64,000 bases of DNA from Paracoccaceae bacterium (GTDB lineage Bacteria; Pseudomonadota; Alphaproteobacteria; Rhodobacterales; Rhodobacteraceae), in contig JAIOJF010000045.1 in the NCBI GenBank assembly GCA_019911965.1, positions 1 to 64,000 on the forward strand, in the 5' to 3' direction. The translations under genes were made by a program, and so were the position numbers. Of this stretch, positions 18,285-27,547 are shown in pieces. Below the pieces are notes generated by a model, which did no database searches, was not told the origin of the DNA, and saw only the letters and a program-made list of their open reading frames with translations. Position 1 is the first letter of the stretch; each line of letters begins with the position of its first letter.

Positions 18285-19115
18285 TCAGCCGGATTTCGCG
18301 GCCAATCCGGCGAAATCGAACAGGCCGGTATCCAGAAGATGCGATGGTCGCGTGTTCATCAGCGCGCGGAACATGACCTGCCGCCGCCCGGGGCTGTTCT
18401 TTTCCCAGCCATCCAGCAACGCCTTCACCTGCTGGCGTTGCAGGCCATCCTGCGAGCCGCACAGATCGCAGGGAATGATCGGATAATTCATCGAGGTCGC
18501 GAATCTCTCGCAATCCGCTTCGGCCACGAAGGCCAGCGGGCGGTAGACGAACAGATCGCCTTCCTCGTTCAACAGCTTCGGTGGCATCGTCGCCAGCCTT
18601 CCGCCGTGAAACAGGTTCATGAAGAAGGTTTCAAGGATATCGTCGCGGTGATGGCCGAGCACAACCGCCGAACAGCCCTCTTCGCGGGCGATGCGATAAA
18701 GATTGCCGCGCCTGAGGCGCGAGCACAGCGCGCAATAGGTCTGGGTCGCGGCGATTTTCGCGGTGACGATGGAATAGGTGTCGCGGTACTCGATCCGGTT
18801 GGGCACCTGCATGCGGGCCAGAAACTCGGGCAGTACAGTGGCGGGAAAGCCGGGCTGGCCCTGATCGAGGTTGCAGGCCAGCAACTCCACCGGCAACAGG
18901 CCGCGCCACTGCAATTCGTGCAGGATCGCCAGCAGGGTATAGCTGTCCTTTCCGCCCGACAGGCAGACCAGCCATTTCGCGCCACGCTCGACCATGCCGT
19001 AAGCCTCGACCGCTTCGCGCACCTGTCGCACGATGCGTTTGCGCAGCTTCCGGAACGCCGTGGTGTCAGGCGCACCGGCGAACAATTGGTGGATGTCGGG
19101 GCTTTCGTCCAGCAT
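18285..19115 (-). CDS. ttcA: tRNA 2-thiocytidine biosynthesis protein TtcA
   Basis: TtcA thiolates cytidine 32 of certain tRNAs using an iron-sulfur cluster and ATP. The 276-residue protein has the PP-loop [15 protein letters not shown] and the two CxxC pairs that hold the cluster ([12 protein letters not shown] and IPCDLCGSQ), plus [17 protein letters not shown]. The start is ATG 19115; the open frame runs further but crosses the divergent glycosyltransferase gene. tRNA-Arg(ACG), a well-known TtcA substrate type, is encoded at 25256. Confidence 0.95.
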   Translation of the reverse strand: MLDESPDIHQLFAGAPDTTAFRKLRKRIVRQVREAVEAYGMVERGAKWLVCLSGGKDSYTLLAILHELQWRGLLPVELLACNLDQGQPGFPATVLPEFLARMQVPNRIEYRDTYSIVTAKIAATQTYCALCSRLRRGNLYRIAREEGCSAVVLGHHRDDILETFFMNLFHGGRLATMPPKLLNEEGDLFVYRPLAFVAEADCERFATSMNYPIIPCDLCGSQDGLQRQQVKALLDGWEKNSPGRRQVMFRALMNTRPSHLLDTGLFDFAGLAAKSG

Positions 19116-19235
19116 GGGCGGGGTATGCCAAACCTTGCCGCACTTGGAAAGGGGCTGTGTGGGCAAGTCATATTTCAGCCCCATTGCGCGGCTAACCTGC
19201 GGCCCGGTTCTGAGGATTGGAAGGGCGGGTCGGGG

Positions 19236-19991
19236 ATGGCCGAACGAAACGGCAATGGCGGTGCGTCGCTGCTGGACCTGTTCGATCGGGTCTATGTGAT
19301 CAATCTGCCCGCCCGCACCGACCGCCGCGCCGAGATGGAGCGGCAATTGGCCCGTGTCGGCCTGTCGTTTGACCGCCCCGAAGTGGTGTTGTTCGAGGCT
19401 GTCCGCCCCGCCGACAAGGGCGAGTTTCCGACCATCGGCACGCGGGGATGTTACCTGAGCCATCTGGGCGTGATCGAACAGGCGCTGGCGGATGGATGCG
19501 AGACCTTCCTGCTGATGGAGGATGACGCTGACTTCACCCAGGATTTCAACCTGCGAATGCCGCTGATCCGCGATGGCCTGCAGGGGCGGCATTGGGATTT
19601 CCTGTATGGCTGGAGCCCGGGGCGGCACGACGCGCGCGCACCCGCTGGCAATGCCGAGATCGTAAGCATCGCGCCGGACCACGCGGTGAAACTGGCGCAT
19701 TTTCTGGGGATGCGGCGCGGCGCGGCGGAACGTGCGCTGCCCTATCTGCAGGCCATCGCTTCGCGGCCCTATGGCGATCCGGCGGGCGGGGCGATGCATG
19801 TGGATGGTGCCTACGGCTGGTTTCGCGCCGCGCACCCGGACCTGGTGACGCTGGCCAGCCTTTACCCTGTGGCGGCGCAGCGATCATCGCGCACCGACAT
19901 CCACGATCTGGACTGGTATGACCGGATCGCGCCGCTGCGCCCAATTCTGGAGGCGCTCAGACGTCTGAAATACCGGCTGCGCCGGGTCTGA
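19236..19991 (+). CDS. Family 25 (LPS-type) glycosyltransferase
   Basis: The 251-residue protein shows the family-25 beginning [21 protein letters not shown], the [14 protein letters not shown] segment and the acidic [10 protein letters not shown] that binds metal and nucleotide sugar. The end [12 protein letters not shown] is also typical. Members add sugars to lipopolysaccharide or surface glycans on the cytosolic face. ATG 19236 is chosen because upstream frame lies in the ttcA promoter gap. It diverges from ttcA and converges on the DsrC-like gene. Confidence 0.85.
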   Translation: MAERNGNGGASLLDLFDRVYVINLPARTDRRAEMERQLARVGLSFDRPEVVLFEAVRPADKGEFPTIGTRGCYLSHLGVIEQALADGCETFLLMEDDADFTQDFNLRMPLIRDGLQGRHWDFLYGWSPGRHDARAPAGNAEIVSIAPDHAVKLAHFLGMRRGAAERALPYLQAIASRPYGDPAGGAMHVDGAYGWFRAAHPDLVTLASLYPVAAQRSSRTDIHDLDWYDRIAPLRPILEALRRLKYRLRRV

Positions 19992-20007
19992 GGCGCATGC
20001 GCCCGAT

Positions 20008-20346
20008 TCAGTAGCCGCCCTTGCGCCGGCTTTCCGGCAGGCCAGCCACCAGCCCGCCCTGCTTGGACGGATCGCCCGGGAACAGTGCGTAAAGATCGCC
20101 CTGCTTGATCTTCTCGCCCCATTCATCGCTCATCGCCTTGATGATGGCACGGGTGTTGGGCTGGTTCTCGCGGTTGTCGAAATATTCCGCCCGCAGGTAT
20201 CTGATCACGTCCCAGTGCCGTTCGCCAAGCGTGATGCCCTGATCGGCGGCCAGGGCGTTTGCCACGCCCTCGGACCAGTCTTCGAGATTGGTCAGATAGC
20301 CCTTGTCGTCGGTCTCGATCGTCTTGCCGTCAAACTCGATTGCCAT
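20008..20346 (-). CDS. DsrC/TusE-family protein lacking the C-terminal cysteines
   Basis: The 112-residue protein matches the DsrC/TusE fold from start to end (GYLTNLEDWSEGVANALA, then HWDVIRYLRAEYF and TRAIIKAMSDEWG). DsrC and TusE carry sulfur on a conserved penultimate cysteine. Here the tail reads KQGGLVAGLPESRRKGGY and the whole protein has no cysteine, so it cannot relay sulfur in the known way. Cysteine-less members have been described as possible regulators (RspA-type), which is the best fit. A strong AAGGGAG site precedes ATG 20346. It follows yidD on the same strand. Confidence 0.85.
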   Translation of the reverse strand: MAIEFDGKTIETDDKGYLTNLEDWSEGVANALAADQGITLGERHWDVIRYLRAEYFDNRENQPNTRAIIKAMSDEWGEKIKQGDLYALFPGDPSKQGGLVAGLPESRRKGGY

Positions 20347-20432
20347 GATGTGCTCCCTTGCAGTCCTGTCAGGCCGGGCCTGAGATTGCACATATTCTAA
20401 TATTTGATTTATTGGCGTGCAAGACTCAACGC

Positions 20433-20681
20433 TCAAGGGTGATCGTCGTCGGGATCAAACGTGCCCGGCACCGGATCGAAGCCCGAACCGCCCAGCGGAT
20501 GGCAGCGCCCGATGCGCCGGATCGCCAGCCACGAGCCCTTCAGCCCGCCATGAACCTGAAGCGCTTCCAGCGCATAGGCCGAACAGGTCGGCTGATAGCG
20601 GCAGCCATGCCCGACCCAGGGGCTGCCGATCAGCCGATAGGCGCGCACCGGCAGGGACAGGATATAGGCAAGCGGTGTCAT
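20433..20681 (-). CDS. yidD: Membrane protein insertion efficiency factor YidD
   Basis: YidD is a small amphipathic protein that aids YidC-dependent insertion. Its 82 residues contain the hallmark [13 protein letters not shown] and the [19 protein letters not shown] segment. It overlaps rnpA by 4 bp in the universal rpmH-rnpA-yidD order. yidC itself, usually next, is displaced beyond four other genes. Confidence 0.94.
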   Translation of the reverse strand: MTPLAYILSLPVRAYRLIGSPWVGHGCRYQPTCSAYALEALQVHGGLKGSWLAIRRIGRCHPLGGSGFDPVPGTFDPDDDHP

Positions 20682-21112
20682 GATGCAGGTTTCCCGGCGT
20701 GGATACGCGCAAGCGCGTCGGCAAGATCGCGGGTCAGCCTGTCGAACTGCAGGGCAGCGGTGATCTGGGCGCGGCCGATCAGCACGTAATCCCAGCCGGG
20801 TTGCCCGGCAAGGGGCAGGACCAGACGCGCGGCCTCGCGCAGGCGGCGCTTGGCACGGTTGCGCGCAACTGCGTTACCGACCTTGCGCGAACAGGTAAAG
20901 CCGATGCGGATCAGGCCGGCATCGACCGCTTCGTCGGTGTGGCGGCGGCGGGCCTGCAACACGAAACCGGGCTTGGCCTGGCGGCGGCCCCGATTGGCCT
21001 TCAGGAAATCGCCGCGCTTTGTCAGGGTTTGCAGCGGGTACAATGAAACCGCCGGGGGCGGATCACCGGCTTTCCCGTTCGGGTCTGCCTGCGTCGCCTC
21101 CGGCGGTGTCAT
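20678..21112 (-). CDS. rnpA: Ribonuclease P protein component
   Basis: RnpA is the protein subunit of RNase P, which trims the 5' leader of tRNA precursors. The 144-residue protein has the RNA-binding motif [14 protein letters not shown], the [15 protein letters not shown] start and [15 protein letters not shown]. About 25 extra residues precede the normal beginning, so a downstream start is possible though none is clearly better. It lies 28 bp after rpmH and overlaps yidD. Confidence 0.94.
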   Translation of the reverse strand: MTPPEATQADPNGKAGDPPPAVSLYPLQTLTKRGDFLKANRGRRQAKPGFVLQARRRHTDEAVDAGLIRIGFTCSRKVGNAVARNRAKRRLREAARLVLPLAGQPGWDYVLIGRAQITAALQFDRLTRDLADALARIHAGKPAS

Positions 21113-21140
21113 GTCGTTTGCCTTGTAAGGGGCGCTGGCC

Positions 21141-21275
21141 TCAGGCGGACAGAACCTTGCGGCCCTGCGCGCGGCGGGCGTTCAGGATCTTCCGGCCGGC
21201 CTTGGTGGCCATGCGGGCGCGGAACCCGTGACGGCGCTTGCGCACCAGGTTCGAAGGTTGAAATGTACGCTTCAT
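21141..21275 (-). CDS. rpmH: 50S ribosomal protein L34
   Basis: The 44-residue sequence [18 protein letters not shown] and the rest of the basic protein are unmistakable L34. It heads the rpmH-rnpA-yidD operon, with a promoter at 21347-21375 giving a leader of about 65-70 nt. Confidence 0.98.
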   Translation of the reverse strand: MKRTFQPSNLVRKRRHGFRARMATKAGRKILNARRAQGRKVLSA

Positions 21276-21346
21276 CTGTTCGTCTCCAGATCGTATCCGG
21301 CCCAAACCAGCAAGCGGATTCGAAGGCCATGTCATTCGGAAGCCGC

Positions 21347-21375
21347 TGTTTACGGCGCACCAGACAGGAAGTCAA
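21347..21375 (-). promoter_or_regulatory. Probable sigma-70 promoter of rpmH-rnpA-yidD
   Basis: On the minus strand TTGACT (21375..21370) and TAAACA (21352..21347) are separated by exactly 17 bp, 72 bp upstream of the rpmH start. The -35 box matches the consensus at five of six positions. No other gene competes for it. Confidence 0.55.
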
Positions 21376-21568
21376 TTCGCTTGCACCACGATTATTGCAA
21401 CATTTCCGGCGGGATTTCACGCCATTTCGGGCCGGTTTCCCACAGCCCGGCGATATTGTGCGGCGTTTTCTGAAACATTGGCGCGCAGCGGATCAACCGC
21501 GCGTGAAGCCCCTATCGCAAGCGCGGCGGAACCGTCAGATAGGGAGAGGCTAAAAAAGCGGGGACCAG

Positions 21569-22300
21569 ATGGCAGCACGACCGGGCACAGAGCGGATCAC
21601 GTTGCGCAGGCTGGCACCGATTCTGGCCATCGCGGTGATCGCGGTTGCGGGCTATTTCACGCTGGGCGATGTGCTTGGTTTTGACAGCCTGCGCCAGCAC
21701 CGCGCCGCGCTGATCGAATACCGCGATGCGCATTACCTGCTGGCGGTGGCTGGCTTCATGCTGGCCTATATCCTGATCGTGGCGTTTTCGCTGCCGGGCG
21801 GGGCGGTGGCCTCGCTGACAGGCGGGTTCCTGTTCGGGCTGTTCCCGGGGGCGTTATACAACATCGTCGCCGCGACCATCGGCGCCACCCTGATCTTCCT
21901 GGCGGCCAGACACGGGCTGGGCGAGGTGCTGGCGCGGCGGATGGATGCCTCGGAGGGGCGCATGAAGGCGGTGCGCGACGGGCTGAAGCGCAATGAGCTG
22001 TCGTTCCTGTTGCTGATGCGGCTGGTGCCAGCGGTGCCGTTCTTTGCCGCCAACCTGATCCCGGCGCTGTTCGGCGTCAGCCTTGGCCGATTCGTCGTTA
22101 CCACCGTCGTCGGCATCATCCCCGGCGGTGTTGTCTATACCTGGATCGGTGCCGGACTGGGCGAGGTGTTTGCCCGCGGCGAAAGCCCCGATCTGGGCCT
22201 GATCTTCGAGCCTTACATCCTGGGGCCGATCCTTGGCCTGTGTGCATTGGCGCTGCTGCCGGTGCTCGTGAAATCCTTCCGCAAGGAGCCGACGGCATGA
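21569..22300 (+). CDS. TVP38/TMEM64-family membrane protein
   Basis: The 243-residue protein has about six membrane segments and the core motif of the DedA/VTT superfamily, AFSLPGGAVASLTGGFLFGLFPG, followed by FLLLMRLVPAVPFFAANLIPALFG. VTT proteins are linked to lipid scrambling or transport. Its stop overlaps the ATG of the next gene (ATGA), so it is probably co-translated with the flavoprotein; the same pairing is common in proteobacteria. Substrate unknown. Confidence 0.88.
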   Translation: MAARPGTERITLRRLAPILAIAVIAVAGYFTLGDVLGFDSLRQHRAALIEYRDAHYLLAVAGFMLAYILIVAFSLPGGAVASLTGGFLFGLFPGALYNIVAATIGATLIFLAARHGLGEVLARRMDASEGRMKAVRDGLKRNELSFLLLMRLVPAVPFFAANLIPALFGVSLGRFVVTTVVGIIPGGVVYTWIGAGLGEVFARGESPDLGLIFEPYILGPILGLCALALLPVLVKSFRKEPTA

Positions 22301-23712
22301 GCGAAACGATCAACACGGATATCTGCGTCATCGGCGGCGGCTCGGGCGGGCTGTCGGTTGCGGCAGGCGCGGTGCAGATGGGGGCCGACGTGGTGCTGGT
22401 GGAGGGCGGCGCGATGGGGGGCGATTGCCTCAATTACGGATGCGTGCCGTCAAAGGCGCTGCTGGCGGCGGCGAAACATGCCCATGCGATGACCACGGGC
22501 AAAGCGTTCGGGATTACGCCGGTGGCACCAAAGGTCGATTTCGCCGCCGTGCAGGCGCATGTCGCCGGGGTGATCGCGGGAATTGCACCGCATGACAGCG
22601 TCGAGCGATTCGAGGGGCTGGGCGTGCGGGTGATCGAGGCTTATGGCCGCTTCCTCTCGCCCCGCGAATTGCAGGCGGGCGGCACCGTGATCCGTGCGCG
22701 GCGCTTCGTGATCGCCACCGGATCGTCGCCACTGGTGCCGCCGATCCCGGGGCTGGACAAGGTGCCCTACCTGACCAACGAAACGATATTTGCCAATACC
22801 GACCTGCCCGACCACCTGATCATCATCGGCGGCGGCCCCATCGGCATGGAAATGGCTCAGGCGCATCGCCGTCTGGGGGCGAAGGTGACGGTGCTGGAAG
22901 GCATGAAAGCGCTGGGCAAGGACGACCCCGAATTGGCCACCATCGCGCTGGACCGTATCCGCGCCGAAGGGGTAACGATCATTGAGGGCGCGATGGTGAC
23001 CGGGGTGGGTGGCAAGGCCGGTGCAATCAGCGTGACAACCGGCGACGGCACAATCCACAAAGGCAGCCACCTGTTGGTCGCCGTTGGCCGCCGCGCCAAT
23101 ACCGCAGCGCTCGATCTGGCAAAAGCCGGGGTTGAGGCCGGGCGCACCGGGATAACGGTGGATGCCCGGCTGAAAACCACCAACCGGCGCATCTATGCCA
23201 TCGGCGATGTCGCGGGCGGGCTGCAATTCACCCATATGGCGGGGTATCAGGCCGGGGTGGTGATCCGTTCGGCCCTGTTCGCCCTGCCGTCGCGCGCCGC
23301 AACCGCCCATATCCCCTGGGCCACCTATACTGACCCGGAACTGGCCCATGTAGGTCTGTCCGAAGCCGATGCGCGGGCACAATACGGCTCGCGGCTGGAA
23401 GTGGTCCGCTTCGCCTTTGCCGACAACGACCGCGCAAGGGCGGAGCGCGCAACCGATGGCCTGATAAAGGTGATGGTGGTCAAGGGCCGCCCGGTCGGGG
23501 CGTCGATTGTCGGTACGCAGGCGGGCGAGTTGATCGGCCTGTGGTCACTGGCCATTGCCAATCGCCTGAAGATGGGGGCAATCGCGGCGATGGTCACGCC
23601 CTATCCGACACTGGCCGAGATCAACAAACGCGCCGCCGGGGCCTATTTCACCCCGCGCCTGTTCGACAATCCGATGGTGAAACGCATCGTTGGGCTGGTG
23701 CAACGCTTCTGA
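22297..23712 (+). CDS. FAD-dependent pyridine nucleotide-disulfide oxidoreductase
   Basis: The 471-residue protein has an N-terminal FAD motif CVIGGGSGGLSVAAGA, the redox-active disulfide GGDCLNYGCVPSKALL, an NAD(P) motif IIIGGGPIGMEMAQ and the second FAD motif IYAIGDVAGGLQFTHMAGYQ. The dimer interface reads MVTPYPTLAEI where lipoamide dehydrogenase and mercuric reductase-type enzymes with disulfide substrates have HPHPT, so the general-base histidine is a tyrosine. It is therefore unlikely to be a lipoamide dehydrogenase. The ATG at 22297 has AAGGAG upstream and overlaps the TVP38 stop. Its true electron acceptor is unknown. Confidence 0.85.
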   Translation: MSETINTDICVIGGGSGGLSVAAGAVQMGADVVLVEGGAMGGDCLNYGCVPSKALLAAAKHAHAMTTGKAFGITPVAPKVDFAAVQAHVAGVIAGIAPHDSVERFEGLGVRVIEAYGRFLSPRELQAGGTVIRARRFVIATGSSPLVPPIPGLDKVPYLTNETIFANTDLPDHLIIIGGGPIGMEMAQAHRRLGAKVTVLEGMKALGKDDPELATIALDRIRAEGVTIIEGAMVTGVGGKAGAISVTTGDGTIHKGSHLLVAVGRRANTAALDLAKAGVEAGRTGITVDARLKTTNRRIYAIGDVAGGLQFTHMAGYQAGVVIRSALFALPSRAATAHIPWATYTDPELAHVGLSEADARAQYGSRLEVVRFAFADNDRARAERATDGLIKVMVVKGRPVGASIVGTQAGELIGLWSLAIANRLKMGAIAAMVTPYPTLAEINKRAAGAYFTPRLFDNPMVKRIVGLVQRF

Positions 23713-23786
23713 TTGCGTAAAAGCTGCGAAAAAACATTGCCTTGAAGCGTAAGGATCGCGTTCATAGTTGTTAAACAGAGAGGATT

Positions 23787-25202
23787 TTGACGGCAGCGAT
23801 GTTTCTGAACTCATTATCCGGGCGCTTCCTGTTGCTGACCATCATCTTTGTCATGCTGGCGGAGGTGCTTATTTTCGTGCCCTCGGTCGCCCGCTTCCGC
23901 GAGGATTACCTGCAAGCAAGGCTGGAGCGCGGACAGATCGCCTCGCTTGCGGTGCTGGCGGATGAAAACGACATGGTCGATCCTGACCTGGAACGCGAAT
24001 TGCTGGAAAATGCGGGTGTGCTGAACGTCGTGCTGCGCCGCAATACGGTGCGCGAACTCGTGCTGTCATCACCGATGCCGGGACAGATCAGCGCCACCTA
24101 TGATCTACGCGCCGCAACGCCCTGGGCACTGATCGGCGATGCAATTGCGATCCTGCTCGATCCTGACGACCGGGTTGTGCGGGTGATCGGCACGCCGGTG
24201 AAGCAGGCAGGATTGCAGATCGAGGTGACGATGCACACCGCCGATCTGCGCAAACAGATGCTGGATTACGGATGGCGGGTATTCCTGTTGTCGCTGGTGA
24301 TCTCGGTCATCACTTCGGCATTGCTGTTCATTGCGGTGCGCATGTTTCTGGTCGCGCCGATCCGGCATGTCGTGCAGGCCATCACCGATTACCGCCACGC
24401 GCCCGAGGATGCCTCGCGGATCATCCGCCCCGCCGCCGGTATCACCGAGTTGCACGAGGCCGAGGAGGCCTTGCGCGAATTGCAGGTTGAGCTGAGTGCC
24501 GCGCTGAAACAGAAGGCGCGGCTGGCGGCCTTGGGCGGTGCCGTGGCCAAGATCAGCCATGATCTGCGCAACATGCTGACCACGGCGCAGTTGCTGGCCG
24601 ACCGGATGGAACTGAGCGAGGATCCGGCGGTCAAGCGCACCACGCCGAAGCTGGTCAATTCCCTGACCCGCGCGGTGCACTTGTGCGAAAGCACGCTGGC
24701 CTTTGGCAAGGCCGAGGAACCGGCCCCGGAAAAGTCGGAATTCCCGATCCGCCAGTTGATCGAGGATGTGGTGGACAGCGAGATGCTGGCGGTCAGCGAC
24801 GGCGCGGTCACGTTCGATCTGGCCCTGCCGCATGATCTGAAGGTCCATGCAGACCCCGAGCAGATTTTCCGTGTATTGTCGAACCTCGTGCGCAATGCCC
24901 GCCAGGCGATCGAGGCCACCGGCAAGCCCGGGCGCATCGTCGTGCGGGTGGAAGAACAGGATGGCGGCTGGGCGATCCATGTCCACGATTCCGGCCCGGG
25001 CCTGCCGCCAAAGGCGCTGGAGAAACTGTTCCGCCCGTTCGAGGGCGGCGCGCGCAAGGGTGGCAGCGGCCTGGGGCTGGCGATTGCCTCGGAACTGGTG
25101 AAGGGGCATGGCGGTACGCTGGAACTGACCGAAAGCGGCGAGGCGGGAACCAGCTTTCGCATCACCCTGCCGGATGGCCGACGCATGATCGGGCCGGACT
25201 AG
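23787..25202 (+). CDS. Membrane sensor histidine kinase
   Basis: Two membrane segments (about 10-32 and 165-188) flank a periplasmic sensor region. A cytoplasmic linker leads to the H-box AVAKISHDLRNMLTTAQLL, the N-box LVRNARQAIEATG, G1 HDSGPGLPP and G2 GGSGLGLAIASE. The kinase is complete at 471 residues from a TTG at 23787; an ATG four codons on (23799) is the other possible start. No response regulator is adjacent, so it is an orphan kinase with unknown signal and partner. Confidence 0.9.
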   Translation: MTAAMFLNSLSGRFLLLTIIFVMLAEVLIFVPSVARFREDYLQARLERGQIASLAVLADENDMVDPDLERELLENAGVLNVVLRRNTVRELVLSSPMPGQISATYDLRAATPWALIGDAIAILLDPDDRVVRVIGTPVKQAGLQIEVTMHTADLRKQMLDYGWRVFLLSLVISVITSALLFIAVRMFLVAPIRHVVQAITDYRHAPEDASRIIRPAAGITELHEAEEALRELQVELSAALKQKARLAALGGAVAKISHDLRNMLTTAQLLADRMELSEDPAVKRTTPKLVNSLTRAVHLCESTLAFGKAEEPAPEKSEFPIRQLIEDVVDSEMLAVSDGAVTFDLALPHDLKVHADPEQIFRVLSNLVRNARQAIEATGKPGRIVVRVEEQDGGWAIHVHDSGPGLPPKALEKLFRPFEGGARKGGSGLGLAIASELVKGHGGTLELTESGEAGTSFRITLPDGRRMIGPD

Positions 25203-25255
25203 CAGCGTTTTCCCCCTTGCAATGCCCCGGTGCGGCAGCTAAATCCCGTCGGCAC

Positions 25256-25332
25256 GCACCGGTAGCTCAGCTGGATAGAGCACCAGACTACGAATCTGGG
25301 GGCCGGGGGTTCGAATCCTCCCCGGTGCGCCA
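25256..25332 (+). tRNA. tRNA-Arg (anticodon ACG)
   Basis: The cloverleaf is complete: acceptor GCACCGG pairs with CCGGTGC, the D-arm is GCTCAGCTGGATAGAGC, the anticodon stem is CCAGA/TCTGG with loop CTACGAA (anticodon ACG), the T-arm contains GGTTCGAATCC, and G73 plus CCA are encoded. A transposase scar lies just downstream, consistent with a history of insertion near the tRNA. Confidence 0.95.
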
Positions 25333-25391
25333 CCCAAAACTGTTATCGAGTCCAGTCTGCCCGCAAATCGTGTTGCCGGGTCGCGTTTGGC

Positions 25392-25586
25392 CTAGCGGTT
25401 CAAACGCAAGTTCCCGCTTTGAACTGTGATACTCGGATCAATCGTCCCGGTCGTCTGATCCTCAACCGTTTGTCGCTTGCGCCAATAGGCAACGGTACTG
25501 GGATTGATCCCAGGTTCGAGGCCAAGTCCGGGGTCGAAGCCTGTGATCGCTTTTGTGAAATCGGATAGAACGCGTAGTCTAAGCGC
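25392..25586 (-). pseudogene. Short remnant of a transposase helix-turn-helix domain
   Basis: A 65-codon minus-strand frame without a proper start contains GINPSTVAYWRKRQTVEDQ. This closely resembles the N-terminal DNA-binding segment of IS481/IS3-type transposases, and compares with [17 protein letters not shown] in the intact transposase at 55477. Nothing else of the transposase remains. It sits in the gap after tRNA-Arg, so it is probably a decayed insertion element. A chance similarity is possible. Confidence 0.45.
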
Positions 25587-25607
25587 TGCAGATGTTAGAT
25601 CAAACAG

Positions 25608-26495
25608 CTAAGCAAGATGCTTCCTGAAATGCGCGAGCGTCCGTTCCCAGGATAGCTCTGCCATCGCCTCGTCATAACGGGGCGTGCTGTCGTTATGGAA
25701 ACCGTGGTTTGCCCCCTCATAGAAATGGGCCGAATATGATTTTCCATTTGCTTTGAGTGCATCCTGAAACGCCGGCCAGCCCGCGTTTACACGTTCATCC
25801 AGTTCGCCGTAGTGCAGCATGAGTGCAGCCTGAATTCGGGGAACATCTTCCGCAGCCGCCTGGCGGCCGTAATAGGCGACCGACGCCTTGAGTTCAGGAT
25901 AGGCCACAGCCGCCGCGTTCGCGACGCCGCCGCCGTAGCAAAAACCGATAATGCCGACATTTCCCGTTGAATCCGCATGTCCCATCAGGAACTCAACCGC
26001 TGCGAAAAAATCGTTCATCAGTTTTTCAGGGTCAACCGTTTTCTGCAGGTCACGCCCCTCGGCATCATTGCCGGGATATCCGCCGACCGATGACAGGCCG
26101 TCAGGTGCCAGCGCCATGAACCCTGCCTTGGCAAGGCGACGTGCCACATCCTCGATGTAAGGGTTAAGGCCGCGGTTTTCATGGACGACCACCACGGCAG
26201 GCAACCTGCCTTCGACGCCGGCAGGTCGAACCATGTATCCACGCACATCACCGTGGCCATTTGGCGACGGGTAGGTGGTATATTCCGCCCTGATCTGAGG
26301 GTCGTTGAACGACACCTGTTCAGCCAGAGCATAATTCGGTGACATAAGGCCGAGTATGGTGTTGGCGGTCATGCCCGCCACGGCAAACTTCGCGGCCGCG
26401 TCGAGGAATTGACGTTTGGTGATCATACCATGAGCGTAGTGATCGTAGAGTTCGAGCAACTTCGGATCGAAATCTTTCGCGGTCAATCTGGCCAT
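25608..26495 (-). CDS. Dienelactone hydrolase-family protein
   Basis: The 295-residue alpha/beta hydrolase has the cysteine nucleophile in IGFCYGGGVAN, the activating glutamate in VVHENRGLNPYIED, the acid in HYGELDERVNAG and the histidine in EGANHGFHND. About 60 residues precede the hydrolase domain and include KRQFLDAAAKFAVAG followed by a hydrophobic run, which resembles a degraded Tat/lipoprotein-like leader as in YghX-type proteins. The substrate is unknown. It sits beside the surface-sugar operon but separated by 283 bp. Confidence 0.87.
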   Translation of the reverse strand: MARLTAKDFDPKLLELYDHYAHGMITKRQFLDAAAKFAVAGMTANTILGLMSPNYALAEQVSFNDPQIRAEYTTYPSPNGHGDVRGYMVRPAGVEGRLPAVVVVHENRGLNPYIEDVARRLAKAGFMALAPDGLSSVGGYPGNDAEGRDLQKTVDPEKLMNDFFAAVEFLMGHADSTGNVGIIGFCYGGGVANAAAVAYPELKASVAYYGRQAAAEDVPRIQAALMLHYGELDERVNAGWPAFQDALKANGKSYSAHFYEGANHGFHNDSTPRYDEAMAELSWERTLAHFRKHLA

Positions 26496-26778
26496 TGTTA
26501 GTTCTCCGTCTATCGAACCTCATGATGATTGTATTGCCAGACGAAAACCTTGCAAGTCACGAAAGCGTATCATGATTGGCGAGAGACCAGACTGCCAGAG
26601 TCGCCCGCATTTCGTTCACCCGTTCTCGGACAGAAAACGCACGCGATAACCGTCACTTGATTAGGTGGGGCACCGCGCTCGTTGCCTGGAATGGCGCTAC
26701 GGAAAGGTGTACTGAAGCTGCCAACTGGTCCGGGTCGACCGGCGTTCCACCCGTGGGATCCGGGCGAGGACGTATCCA

Positions 26779-27450
26779 TCACTTGTCGAACGTATAGCCG
26801 AACAATTCGATATCCCGCCTGTGGCGGTCGGCGATGATCTCGATTTCCCTGTCGGAATAGTATTTCCGGTAATCGTCATGTTTCGATGTGTTGATATTCT
26901 GATCCGGGATGTTCATGCGAAGCGAATACTTGTCCCTGAGCGCCTCAAGGTCGGTGCGCAGGGTTTCCATCCGCAACACGTCGTCTACCGCGATGTTCCC
27001 GGACTCGTCGGTCACCCATTCATGGACCTGCCTGGCCGAGGCGATGTCGATCCGCTTTTCCGGGTCCGGATTGTCAAATGACGCAACATAATCGGGAAAT
27101 GAAATCGAGTTCATCTTTTCGACAAGCGATTCGTGCTTGGACTTGTTGCGACCGGTCAGCCCGCGAACATAGTGAAAGAACGAGACATGCCAGGACCAGG
27201 GATTGCGCACCAGGCCAAAGGTGACGAAATCGTCTATGTTGATGTTCAACGCTGCCAGAGCGTCGCGAAACTCGACATAGGTCTTGTGGCCCTGCATGGT
27301 CGGATGCCGCCGGGTGATGCAATGCCGTTCGCGGCGGTTGCCGATTGCCTGGGCCACGTACATTCCACCGCATTTCGGCGTATGTACGAAGATCATCGGC
27401 AGGCCCCGGCGCAGGCCGGTGGCTTCGAGCAGGTTTCGCGGAACTAGCAC
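26779..27450 (-). CDS. Sulfotransferase-family protein
   Basis: The 223-residue protein has the PAPS-binding loop PMIFVHTPKCGGMYVAQAI at its start and the 3'-phosphate motif FGLVRNPWSWHVSFFHYV near residue 80. These are hallmarks of carbohydrate sulfotransferases of the sulfotransferase-2 type. Placed at the end of the deoxysugar/glycosyltransferase run, it probably sulfates a surface polysaccharide. The acceptor is unknown. The sequence is somewhat AT-richer than its neighbours, as is common for surface-glycan genes. Confidence 0.82.
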   Translation of the reverse strand: MLVPRNLLEATGLRRGLPMIFVHTPKCGGMYVAQAIGNRRERHCITRRHPTMQGHKTYVEFRDALAALNINIDDFVTFGLVRNPWSWHVSFFHYVRGLTGRNKSKHESLVEKMNSISFPDYVASFDNPDPEKRIDIASARQVHEWVTDESGNIAVDDVLRMETLRTDLEALRDKYSLRMNIPDQNINTSKHDDYRKYYSDREIEIIADRHRRDIELFGYTFDK

Positions 27451-27547
27451 GGCTGAGAGCCTCCGATCTTGGCATTGCGGCGTGATTTAGCGCGAACGCA
27501 GCGCCGTTACAATGGCAGCGGTCTTGCGAGGGGCAACCTATGGCCGG

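Noticed and set aside
18264-19235. Upstream extension of the family-25 glycosyltransferase frame
   Set aside because: It is antisense to ttcA and has no family similarity; the protein starts at 19236.
26496-26778. Gap between the sulfotransferase and dienelactone hydrolase genes
   Set aside because: Short frames on both strands lack similarity, ribosome sites or composition support; no feature is called.
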